DNA of 51,965 bases from JAWKJY01 sp041393535 (lineage in GTDB: Bacteria > Actinomycetota > Thermoleophilia > Gaiellales > Gaiellaceae), in contig JAWKJY010000017.1 in the NCBI GenBank assembly GCA_041393535.1, positions 1 to 51,965 of the forward strand, written 5' to 3'. A model generated the notes under the pieces. The model was not told the DNA's origin. It searched no databases and saw nothing but the letters and a program-made list of their open reading frames with translations. Below are positions 45,683 through 51,965 of this stretch, in pieces. Positions within the stretch are counted from its first letter, which is position 1. Each line of letters begins with the position of its first letter. The position numbers and the translations under genes are program-made.

Positions 45683-46534
45683 CTAGCCCGGGAGGTCGCC
45701 GTCCGCCTCGTCCTCCTCGCGGCGACGGGCCTCGTGCTCGCGGAGGAAGCGGGTGAGCTCGGCGGCGAGCGTGTCGCCCGACGGCAGGTCGGCCTCGCGC
45801 AGCTCGACGTCCGCTGCGCGCTCGAGCTCCCGGACGTACGCGGCGGTGTCCTCGTCGGCCGCGACCGCGTCGCTGACCTGGCGCTCGTACGAGGCGCCGG
45901 CCTGCTCCAGCTCGGAGAGGTCGATCGACAGCTCGAGCAGCTCGCCCAGGCGCTTGCAGAGCGCGTGGGCCGCCTTCGGGCTCGCGGCCATCGAGGCGTA
46001 GTGCGGCACGGCGGCCCAGAGGCTCGCCGACGGCAGCCCCGCCTGCCGGCACGCGTCGTGGAGGACGCCGACGATCCCGGTCGGGCCCTCGTAGCGCGAG
46101 GCCGTCAGCCCGAGCCGCTCGACCAGCTCGGGGTCGCTCGCCGTCCCGGTCACCGGGGTCGGCCGGGTGTGCGGCACGTCCGCGAGGAGCGCCCCGAGCG
46201 TCACGACCATGGCCGCGTCGAGCCGACGGACGAGGCCGACGATCGTCTCGGTGAACGTCCGCCAGCGGAGGTTCGGCTCGATCCCCAGGAGCAGCACGGC
46301 GTCCCGCTCGGTGCCCGGGGCGGTCGCCGCGTAGAACGTGTTCTCGGGCCAGTCGATCCGCCGGGTCAGGCCGTCCGCGAGGCTGACGTGCGGACGCACG
46401 GCCTGGAAGTCGAAGTACTCCTCCGGGTCGATGTCCCCGAACTGCGTCGCGTGCCACGTGCGCGCGAGGAAGCTCGCGGCGAGCGACGCCGCCTGGGCGC
46501 CGTCGTTCCAGCCGCGGAAGGCGGCGACGACCAC
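45683..46534 (-). CDS. PAC2-family protein (start probably further upstream at a non-standard codon)
   Basis: PAC2 (proteasome assembly chaperone-like) protein, 283 residues from GTG 46534. 'VVVAAFRGWNDGAQAASLAA', 'FDFQAVRPHVSLADGLTRRI', 'LLLGIEPNLRWRTFTETIVG', 'MVVTLGALLADVPHTRP', 'GPTGIVGVLHDACRQAGLPS' and 'WAAVPHYASMAASPKAAHAL' are the family hallmarks. The usual PAC2 N-terminus (L-P-E-L-R-x-P-V) lies in frame upstream as 'LRIERLPELRRPV'. No ATG, GTG or TTG precedes it; the only codon in place is ATC at 46582, which is 6 nt after TAGACT. The true start may thus be ATC 46582, or ATG changed by one base. The function in bacteria is unclear. Confidence 0.85.
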   Translation of the reverse strand: MVVAAFRGWNDGAQAASLAASFLARTWHATQFGDIDPEEYFDFQAVRPHVSLADGLTRRIDWPENTFYAATAPGTERDAVLLLGIEPNLRWRTFTETIVGLVRRLDAAMVVTLGALLADVPHTRPTPVTGTASDPELVERLGLTASRYEGPTGIVGVLHDACRQAGLPSASLWAAVPHYASMAASPKAAHALCKRLGELLELSIDLSELEQAGASYERQVSDAVAADEDTAAYVRELERAADVELREADLPSGDTLAAELTRFLREHEARRREEDEADGDLPG

Positions 46535-46588
46535 GGGGCGCCTGAGCTCGGGCAGGCGCTCGATGCGGAGGCTCTCGGCGATGGCGGA

Positions 46589-46594
46589 AGTCTA
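46589..46594 (-). promoter_or_regulatory. -10 element of the PAC2 gene
   Basis: TAGACT on the minus strand. The base 6 nt after it begins ATC (46582), exactly where other genes in the window have ATG or GTG. Confidence 0.5.
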
Positions 46595-46632
46595 GTCGTC
46601 GGCCACGGGCGCCCCGCCGCAGGGCCTGCCGC

Positions 46633-47592
46633 TCACTGGGCCGTGCGCAGCGCGGCCGGGCCGCGGCGCAGGACGCCGGTCGTCCACACCAGGCGGGCCG
46701 ACAGCCAGGCGAAGCCGGCGAAGACGAGCGTGAACAGGCCGACGTGCGCGAGGACGACCTCCCAGGGCAGCTCGTTCCGCCACTGCACCTCGCCGACGAC
46801 CATCTGCGCCACGAGGACGCCGAGGATCGCCACCGAGGCGACCGTCTCCCGCCGCGCGAGCGCGCGGTAGCGCAGCAGCCCGAGCACGAGCCCCAGGTAC
46901 GCGATCCCGAAGACGCCGCTGACGCGCACGTGGACGTACATCGCGTCCTCGAGGTTCCCGAGCCGCGCGATGTCGGAGCCGCCGGAGTGCGGCCCCGCGG
47001 CGGTCACGAGCGACCCGGTCACGATCAGCAGCGCCAGGAGCGGCAGCAGGAGCGCGGACAGCTGCGCGAGGCGGCGCAGCGGCACGGAGTCGAGCTGCGC
47101 CGGCTCCTCGCCCGCGGCGAGGCGACGGGCCTCGACGGCGACGACGACGGCCGCGAGGACGACGATCAGCGCGAGGAAGAAGTGGCTCATCACCGCGATC
47201 GGGTGGAGGTCGGTCAGCACGGTCACGCCGCCGAGCGGGATCTGGCCGATCGTGCCGGCGGCCGCCAGGAGGCCGACACGCGAGACCCAGCGCGGGAGCC
47301 CGGGCACCTTGCGCGCCGTCCACCAGGTGACGACGGTGAGCACGATCCCGACCAGGGCGACGACGCGGTTCCCGAACTCGATCGCCGCGTGGTACTCGAG
47401 CGCGGGGAACGGGGTGTCGCCGCAGCGCGGCCAGTTCTCGCAGCCGAGGCCGGAGGCGGTCAGGCGGACGAAGGCGCCGCTGACGACGACCGCGGCGAGG
47501 ACGCCGAGCGTCCAGCAGGCGAGGAGCCCGAACCGCGCCGGAGAGACCTCCAGGTCACGTGCCCACGCCCGGAGCGACCGCGGCCCGACCAT
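46633..47592 (-). CDS. ctaA: Heme A synthase (CtaA/Cox15 family)
   Basis: A 319-residue, eight-helix membrane enzyme that oxidises heme O to heme A for aa3 cytochrome oxidase. 'RLTASGLGCENWPRCGDTPF' carries the paired outer-loop cysteines; 'ALEYHAAIEFGNRVVALVG', 'LTDLHPIAVMSHFFLALIV', 'YVHVRVSGVFGIAYLG' and 'VVLAHVGLFTLVFAGFAWL' hold the four heme-ligand histidines in helices 2, 4, 6 and 8. ATG 47592 has GGAGGG and also TACACT 8 nt upstream. No ctaB or cox gene is inside the window. Confidence 0.92.
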   Translation of the reverse strand: MVGPRSLRAWARDLEVSPARFGLLACWTLGVLAAVVVSGAFVRLTASGLGCENWPRCGDTPFPALEYHAAIEFGNRVVALVGIVLTVVTWWTARKVPGLPRWVSRVGLLAAAGTIGQIPLGGVTVLTDLHPIAVMSHFFLALIVVLAAVVVAVEARRLAAGEEPAQLDSVPLRRLAQLSALLLPLLALLIVTGSLVTAAGPHSGGSDIARLGNLEDAMYVHVRVSGVFGIAYLGLVLGLLRYRALARRETVASVAILGVLVAQMVVGEVQWRNELPWEVVLAHVGLFTLVFAGFAWLSARLVWTTGVLRRGPAALRTAQ

Positions 47593-47613
47593 GCCCTCCG
47601 AGTGTACGTCCCG

Positions 47614-48648
47614 TCAGCGGACCTCGACGCCCGACCCGTCGTCCACCCGGCCGATCCGCGCGACAGGCAGGCCGCGCGCGCGCAGCTCCGCCTCGAGCAC
47701 GACGGCGGGGCCGGGCCGGGAGGAGACGAGCAGGCCGCCGGCGGTCTGCGGGTCGTGGCCCAGCAGGTCGAGCTCCTCGGGAACGCCCGGGCCGACGGTG
47801 ACGCGGCCGGCGACGAAGTCTCGGTTGCGCACGTCGCCGCCGGTGCGGAGCCCCGCGCGCGCCGCCTCGAGCGCGCCAGGGAGCGCCGGCAGCGAGGTCG
47901 ACTCCAGCACGAGCGCGACGCCGCTGCGCTCGGCCATCTCCATCGCGTGCCCGAACAGCCCGAAGCCCGTGACGTCCGTGACCGCGTTCGGCTCCTTCGG
48001 CCGGATCAGGTCGGCGGCGTCGCGATTCAGCGTCGTCATCGACGCGATCGCGGCCGCCTGCTCCGCCTCGCCGAGGAAGCCCTTCTTGACCGCGCCGAGG
48101 ACGATCCCCGTCCCGAGCGGCTTCGTCAGCAGCAGCACGTCGCCGGGACGCGCCGTCGACTTGCGCCAGATCGCGTCGGGCGACGCCGTGCCGACGACGG
48201 CCAGGCCGTACTTCACCTCGTGGTCGCGGATCGTGTGGCCGCCGGCGAGGATCGCGCCAGCCTCGCGTACCTTCGCGTCCGCGCCGGCGAGCACCGCGGC
48301 GACGGTCTCGTTCTCGAGCTCCTCGGGGAAGGCGGCGACCGAGAGCGCGAGCAGCGGCGTGCCCCCCATCGCGAACACGTCGTTCAGCGCGTTGGTCGCG
48401 GCGATCGCGCCGAAGGTCCTCGGGTCGTCGACGAGCGGCGGGAAGAAGTCGATGGTGAAGACGATCGCCCGGTCGTCGTCGAGCCGGTACACCGCCGCGT
48501 CGTCGGCCGGCGCGAGGCCGACGAGCAGGTTCTCGGACTCGGCCGGGACGAAGCCGCGCAGCAGCTCCTCCAGCCGGCGGGCGGGGAACTTCGCGGCGCA
48601 ACCGCCCCCGACCGCGAGCACCGAGAGGCCGGTGGGCGCGTCCTGCAT
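47614..48648 (-). CDS. selD: Selenide, water dikinase (SelD), Cys form
   Basis: A 344-residue SelD making selenophosphate from selenide and ATP. Catalytic Cys17 and Lys20 in 'GGGCAAKFP' have the same numbering as E. coli (GCGCK); the second, dispensable Cys is Ala. ATP-site residues are in 'APADDAAVYRLDDDRAIVFT', 'ATNALNDVFAMGGTP' and 'AGGHTIRDHEVKYGLAVVG', with 'VTDVTGFGLFGHAMEMAE' and 'LGHDPQTAGGLLVSS' in the C-terminal half. ATG 48648 is fixed by TACGCT 6 nt upstream. No selA, selB or tRNA-Sec occurs here, so the selenium product (Sec, selenouridine or a cofactor) is unknown. Confidence 0.94.
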   Translation of the reverse strand: MQDAPTGLSVLAVGGGCAAKFPARRLEELLRGFVPAESENLLVGLAPADDAAVYRLDDDRAIVFTIDFFPPLVDDPRTFGAIAATNALNDVFAMGGTPLLALSVAAFPEELENETVAAVLAGADAKVREAGAILAGGHTIRDHEVKYGLAVVGTASPDAIWRKSTARPGDVLLLTKPLGTGIVLGAVKKGFLGEAEQAAAIASMTTLNRDAADLIRPKEPNAVTDVTGFGLFGHAMEMAERSGVALVLESTSLPALPGALEAARAGLRTGGDVRNRDFVAGRVTVGPGVPEELDLLGHDPQTAGGLLVSSRPGPAVVLEAELRARGLPVARIGRVDDGSGVEVR

Positions 48649-48654
48649 GGCGCG

Positions 48655-48660
48655 AGCGTA
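48655..48660 (-). promoter_or_regulatory. -10 element of selD
   Basis: TACGCT on the minus strand, 6 nt before ATG 48648. Confidence 0.55.
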
Positions 48661-48684
48661 CCCGAGCGCGGGCCCGGCGCCCCG

Positions 48685-49725
48685 TCAGGAACCGCCCGGG
48701 ACGACGGTCCGGACGGCCGCCACGAGCTCGTCGAGGCCCAGGGCGCCCTCGAAGCGCGCCCGGATCACGCCCTCCCCGTCGACCACGAACACCCACGGCT
48801 CGCTCGGGAGCCCCCACTCGCGCACCCAGCGGTTCTCGCCGTTCGCCGGGTCGTTCCGCTCGTAGATCTCGACGTGGACGAAGCGGACGCCGCGGCCGGC
48901 CAGCTCCCGGGCGGCAGCGCGCACGACCTCGACGACCGGGCCGCAGGCTCGCGTCTTGCAGAACCGAGGCGTCGCGAAGGCCACGACGAGCGGCTCCCCG
49001 GCCGCGAGCGCGTCGGCGACCGACACCTGCAGCAGCTCCGCGTCCACCGGCCGGGCCGTCGAGATCGCCTCCGCCGGCGCGTCGGCGACGGTCGGCGTGT
49101 CCGAGGCGATCGCCCGCGTCCCGACGGCGGGCGCGCGCGGCGCCTCGGCCACCTCGACGACCGCGTAGCCCTGGGCGTCCAGCCCGGCCGGCTCGAGCAG
49201 CACCCAGTAGGCGCCCGCCTCGGCGAAGGGGACGGTCGCGACGTAGATCGACCCGGCGTCGACGCCGTCGGCCGCGCGGCCGAGCGGGACGAGGGCGGCG
49301 TCGGCCTCGGCCGTCGGCCGGAACGAGATCGAGGAGGCGTCGACGCGGCCGACCAGCGTGTCGACGCGCCCGACGAGCACGCGGGCGGCGGGCGCCTCGA
49401 TCGGCTCGCCCTGGTCGTCGATCAGCTGGAAGGACAGCCGGCTCTCGCCGACGGCGAGGTCGCCGACGCCGAGCGCGAGCGGCAGGTCCGGTCCGGGCGT
49501 CGCGTCGAGCCGGTCCTGGAGCGATCCGGCGGCGGGCGGCGGCTCCGCGGGAGCGCCAGTGGGAGCGGCCCCGGGAGGCGCCGGCACGGCGGGGGCCGCG
49601 GGCGGTGGGGCGGCGGCAGGGGCCGCGGCAGGGGCCGCGGGCACGGGCTCACCACGGTCGGAGCCACCGCAGCCGGCGACGAGCGCGAGCGCGACGAGGG
49701 CGGTGAGCAGGGCGGCCGCGCGCAC
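48685..49725 (-). CDS. Thioredoxin-like lipoprotein with CxxxxC motif
   Basis: A 346-residue lipoprotein. Signal 'TALVALALVAGCGGSDR' is followed by a 45-residue Ala/Pro linker, a middle beta domain ('LALGVGDLAVGESRLSFQLI') and a C-terminal thioredoxin-like fold. In place of WCxxC it has 'FATPRFCKTRACGPVVEVV', a Cys-x4-Cys arrangement typical of a group of actinobacterial secreted thioredoxin-like proteins, then 'VRFVHVEIYERNDPANGENR' and the cis-Pro region 'WGLPSEPWVFVV'. GTG 49725 is set by TAGACT 6 nt upstream. It may be a redox partner or a copper/SCO-like protein; no reaction is proven. Confidence 0.82.
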   Translation of the reverse strand: MRAAALLTALVALALVAGCGGSDRGEPVPAAPAAAPAAAPPPAAPAVPAPPGAAPTGAPAEPPPAAGSLQDRLDATPGPDLPLALGVGDLAVGESRLSFQLIDDQGEPIEAPAARVLVGRVDTLVGRVDASSISFRPTAEADAALVPLGRAADGVDAGSIYVATVPFAEAGAYWVLLEPAGLDAQGYAVVEVAEAPRAPAVGTRAIASDTPTVADAPAEAISTARPVDAELLQVSVADALAAGEPLVVAFATPRFCKTRACGPVVEVVRAAARELAGRGVRFVHVEIYERNDPANGENRWVREWGLPSEPWVFVVDGEGVIRARFEGALGLDELVAAVRTVVPGGS

Positions 49726-49731
49726 CGCTCG

Positions 49732-49737
49732 AGTCTA
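49732..49737 (-). promoter_or_regulatory. -10 element of the thioredoxin-like lipoprotein gene
   Basis: TAGACT on the minus strand, 6 nt before GTG 49725. Confidence 0.55.
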
Positions 49738-49742
49738 GGGCG

Positions 49743-49844
49743 TCAGCTCAGCTCGACGACGATCAGCACGGCCGCGACGAGCCACGCGGCGAGCAGCACC
49801 GCGAGGACGGGAGCGAGCGGGCGGAGCGAGGGGCGTTCGTCCAT
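49743..49844 (-). CDS. 33-residue membrane peptide
   Basis: Begins 'MDERPSLRPLAPVLAVLLAA', then 'WLVAAVLIVVELS'. It is a single membrane helix from about residue 11 to the end. ATG 49844 has GGAGG 6 nt upstream, but that site is part of a perfect 10-bp palindrome GGAGGCCTCC (49846-49855), so it may be hidden by RNA pairing. It follows the 37-codon peptide gene and precedes the thioredoxin-like lipoprotein. No family known. Confidence 0.55.
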   Translation of the reverse strand: MDERPSLRPLAPVLAVLLAAWLVAAVLIVVELS

Positions 49845-49853
49845 CGGAGGCCT

Positions 49854-49889
49854 CCGGCGAGGGCGGTGGGGGACCCGCCTCTTCGCCGG
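49854..49889 (-). terminator. Hairpin between the two small peptide genes
   Basis: CCGGCGA (49854-49860) pairs with TCGCCGG (49883-49889), with an inner GGCGG/CCGCC helix. A second small hairpin ACCTGCA-TCTCC-TGCAGGT lies at 49894-49912. They may end or attenuate the transcript after the 37-codon gene. Confidence 0.5.
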
Positions 49890-49916
49890 CAGCACCTGCA
49901 TCTCCTGCAGGTCGGA

Positions 49917-50030
49917 CTAGCGACCGTCGTGGAAGCCCCCGCCCCACTTCATCTTCGCGAAGAACAGCGCGGTGGTGGCGAGGAGCATGAGGACGGCGAT
50001 GGGGCTCATCAGCTTCAGCCTCGACTTCAC
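49917..50030 (-). CDS. 37-residue exported-peptide-like product next to HTH-TPR regulator
   Basis: GTG 50030 has AAAGGAGG 8 nt upstream, the best Shine-Dalgarno I see in the window. The product starts 'MKSRLKLMSPIAVLMLLATT' (basic, then hydrophobic core about residues 8-24) and ends 'ALFFAKMKWGGGFHDGR', a short hydrophilic tail with 'WGGGF'. This has the size and build of Phr/PapR-type pro-peptides or a one-helix membrane peptide. It lies 46 bp after the stop of the HTH-TPR gene on the same strand. The signalling role is an inference from layout; an alternative is a small membrane subunit. Confidence 0.65.
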   Translation of the reverse strand: MKSRLKLMSPIAVLMLLATTALFFAKMKWGGGFHDGR

Positions 50031-50076
50031 GGCGTACACCTCCTTTCGGCCCTTTCGACGCGGCACACACGAACGC

Positions 50077-51411
50077 TCAGAAGCGGAAGTCCTGCAGGGC
50101 CTCGGCCGCGCGGCGGTAGAGGCGCGCGGCCTCTCCCTGGTCGCCTCGACGCGACGCGACGTCGCCGAGCCCGACCCAGGCCGCGGCGCGGTGGCTGACC
50201 GACGAGAGCTGCGCGAGCGTCGTCTCGGCGTCGTGGAACGAGCGCTCCGCCTCGTCGAGGCGATCCTGGTCGAGCAGCGACCGGGCGAGCACGAGCTGCG
50301 CGTTGCCGATCTCGTCGAGGTGGTCCTCGCGGCCGGCCAGCAGGTCGAGCGCCCGGCGCGCCTGGTCCTCGGCGACGGCCGACTCGCCCGTCCGCAGGTG
50401 CACCTGCGCGAGCGACGAGACGGCGTGCGCCGCGTCGGTGTCCGACCCGACGTCGAGCGCGACCCGGAAGGCGTCCTTCAGGTAGCCCTTCGCCTGGTCG
50501 GCGTTGCCGAGCAGGAAGCTGAGGCCGCCGAGGTTGTTGAGCAGCCGGCCGACGTTCGCGCGGTCCTCGATCTGCTCGTAGAGCGCGCGCGCCTGCTCGG
50601 CGTACGAGCGGGCGAGGATCCACTGGCCGTTCCGCTCGGCGATCAGGGAGGCCTGGAAGAGCACGTGCGCCCGCGTCTCCTCGTCGTCGAGCGCGTCGGC
50701 CAGCTCGAGCGCGAGCTCCACGTCCTCGCGCGCCGCCTCCCAGTCGCGCTGGCGCCGGTAGCAGCGGGAGCGCCACTCGAGGACGTGCGCACGCAGCCGG
50801 TCGCTGGGGATCGGCGAGCGCTGCGCCAGCTCGAGCGCCTGCGTGAGCAGGCCGATCGCCGTGGTGATCGACGAGAGCTTGTACCGGCAGACGCCGAGGC
50901 GGTAGAGGACTTCCGCGCGCTCGACGTCGCTCCCGTCCGGGCGCTCCGCCAGCTCGCGGGCCCGGCCGAGCAGGGCGAGCGCCGGCCGCAGCTCGCCGAG
51001 GTGCATCCGCGCCCAGGCGAGCGCGAGCAGGCCGCGGACGGCGACGGTCGGATGCTGGGCCTCCGTCGCCTCCTCCCAGCCGGCGAGCTCGGCGACCGCG
51101 GTCTCGTGATCCTGGCGCTCGATCGCGGCCTCGGCGCGGGCGATCACGGCCTCGTCGCGGTCGCGCGCGGTCGCGGAGACGCCGCTGCGGAGGAAGTCGG
51201 CGTCCGTCCCGAGCCGCTCGGCCAGCCAGCCCAGCGTCTGCTCGGTCGGCCGCGTCTTGCCCCGCTCGATCTGGCTGACGTACTCCTTGGTGAAGCGCTC
51301 GCCGGCCAGGTCCGTCTGCGTCAGCCCCCGCCCGATCCGGAGCTGGCGGACGCGGTCTCCGAGCGCGATGGCGGCGACGGCGTCCGTCGTTGCGTCGACG
51401 AGCTGCTCCAT
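50077..51411 (-). CDS. XRE-type HTH regulator with TPR domain (second copy, RRNPP-like)
   Basis: A 444-residue cytosolic protein. HTH at about residues 20-80: 'LGDRVRQLRIGRGLTQTDLA' then 'FTKEYVSQIERGKTRPTEQT'. There follow nine or more TPR pairs ('AVIARAEAAIERQDHETAVA', 'ALLGRARELAERPDG', 'ARALYEQIEDRANVGRLLNN', 'AYGYLKDAF'-like 'GYLKDAFRVALDVGSD', 'RRAAEALQDF'). ATG 51411 is preferred to GTG 51444 because CATGCT lies 8 nt upstream and the longer end is not conserved-looking. Directly after it, on the same strand, lie two mini-genes (37 and 33 codons). Layout recalls PlcR-PapR, Rap-Phr and NprR-NprX. Confidence 0.88.
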   Translation of the reverse strand: MEQLVDATTDAVAAIALGDRVRQLRIGRGLTQTDLAGERFTKEYVSQIERGKTRPTEQTLGWLAERLGTDADFLRSGVSATARDRDEAVIARAEAAIERQDHETAVAELAGWEEATEAQHPTVAVRGLLALAWARMHLGELRPALALLGRARELAERPDGSDVERAEVLYRLGVCRYKLSSITTAIGLLTQALELAQRSPIPSDRLRAHVLEWRSRCYRRQRDWEAAREDVELALELADALDDEETRAHVLFQASLIAERNGQWILARSYAEQARALYEQIEDRANVGRLLNNLGGLSFLLGNADQAKGYLKDAFRVALDVGSDTDAAHAVSSLAQVHLRTGESAVAEDQARRALDLLAGREDHLDEIGNAQLVLARSLLDQDRLDEAERSFHDAETTLAQLSSVSHRAAAWVGLGDVASRRGDQGEAARLYRRAAEALQDFRF

Positions 51412-51508
51412 GCACGTCAAGCATGGGACGGGAGCCCGCTTCACCGCATCACTTGACCGGGTGACGCGCCGGGGGGCTACCCGTACGTCGACGAGCCGCT
51501 TCCCCGGC

Positions 51509-51965
51509 TCAGGCGGGCGCCTCCGCCGCCAGCCCGGGCCGGCCGCGGGTCGCGTCCCGGATCGTCAGGGCCGCCGCGGCCGCGCCGACGAAGACGATGA
51601 TCGCCCCGACCAGGAGCGCACGCTCGAACCCGGAGACGAACGCGCCCTCGGGCGTCGCGCCGCCGGCGAGGGCGTCGCTCGGGCGCGAGGACATGATCGC
51701 GCCCATGACGGCGATCCCGAGCGCGCCGCCGATCTGGCGCGACGTGTTCAGGACGCCCGCGGCGACACCCGCCTTGTAGACCGGCACCGAGCCCATCGCC
51801 GCGGCCGACATCGGCGTCATCACGAGCGCCATGCCGAGCCCGCCGAGGATCAGGCCGGGGAAGATCGTCCAGAAGTCGGAGCCCTGGTCGAGGTCGGCGA
51901 AGAGCAGCAGCGAGCCGCCGAGCAGCAGCATCCCGATCGTCATCGGCCAGCGCGAGCCGAGCCGG
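51509..51965 (-). CDS. DHA2-type MFS drug transporter, C-terminal part (runs off right edge)
   Basis: The last 151 residues of a 14-helix EmrB/QacA-type efflux pump; the N-terminal part lies past the window. Helices 'TIGMLLLGGSLLLFADLDQG', 'GLILGGLGMALVMTPMSAAA' and 'ALLVGAIIVFVGAAAAALTI' are visible, with the family loop 'VPVYKAGVAAGVLNTSRQIG' (helix 11-12 region 'AG.aSGv..t.Rq.GGalG'). Stop at 51509. Export substrate unknown. Confidence 0.88.
   Translation of the reverse strand, partial: RLGSRWPMTIGMLLLGGSLLLFADLDQGSDFWTIFPGLILGGLGMALVMTPMSAAAMGSVPVYKAGVAAGVLNTSRQIGGALGIAVMGAIMSSRPSDALAGGATPEGAFVSGFERALLVGAIIVFVGAAAAALTIRDATRGRPGLAAEAPA

Overview
The window is about 52 kb of very GC-rich DNA with close-packed genes on both strands, many joined by 4-base ATGA or GTGA overlaps. 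It looks like chromosome of a high-GC actinobacterium. A Thermoleophilia-like lineage is plausible but not proven. The support is third codon positions almost all G or C, a MarP-type CvpA-trypsin protease, an F420-type luciferase-like oxidoreductase, DUF6174 lipoproteins, many short lipoproteins and widespread leaderless promoters. I see no rRNA, tRNA, CRISPR array, transposase, integrase or phage gene, so this reads as core or near-core chromosome.

Layout. 0-6.4 kb: a class V aminotransferase cut by the left edge, a 15-bp tandem repeat, a hydrolase lipoprotein, a frameshifted luciferase-like oxidoreductase, an MFS transporter coupled to a class I aminotransferase, and a cyclodeaminase-like protein. 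6.4-15.4 kb: ettA, a chagasin-like lipoprotein, a PilX-type pilin segment fused to a TolB-like propeller, and metH. 15.4-24.4 kb: broken SDR plus aspA, a hydantoinase, a LOG/phospholipase-D/cupin operon divergent from a macro-domain gene, typA and a CbiX-type chelatase. 24.4-33.2 kb: two tandem DUF6174 lipoproteins, a frameshifted M24 peptidase, a PuuE-like deacetylase, a hydrolase with a GNAT acetyltransferase, rpiA, marP, a tlpA-ccdA thiol pair and a PH-domain protein. 33.2-40.8 kb: a hybrid histidine kinase, a TatA-like mini-protein, a CobW GTPase with a small CxxC partner, a second CE4 deacetylase, a secreted protein and an allantoate/N-carbamoyl amidohydrolase. 40.8-52 kb: two HTH-TPR regulators, a large SF2 helicase, a PAC2 protein, ctaA, selD, a thioredoxin-like lipoprotein, two tiny membrane-peptide genes and the end of a DHA2-type MFS pump.

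How parts fit. Hydantoinase, PuuE-like deacetylase and the AllC-like amidohydrolase are consistent with ureide or hydantoin nitrogen salvage, dispersed rather than in one operon. tlpA-ccdA, ctaA, selD and the thioredoxin-like lipoprotein concern thiol, redox or respiratory chemistry. metH, the CbiX-type protein and CobW touch cobalamin or metal handling.

Two global features matter. First, at least 12 genes have a TANNNT -10 element exactly 6 nt before the start codon, and 6 more have a 7-nt gap, which implies mostly leaderless transcription and helps fix starts. Second, eight reading frames carry indels, often in C or G runs and including core metH, so sequencing or assembly error is as likely as real decay.

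The most interesting candidate is at 49.7-51.4 kb: an HTH-TPR regulator followed by a 37-codon secretion-signal-like peptide with the clearest Shine-Dalgarno in the window. This has the layout of RRNPP peptide-sensing cassettes, which are best known from Firmicutes.
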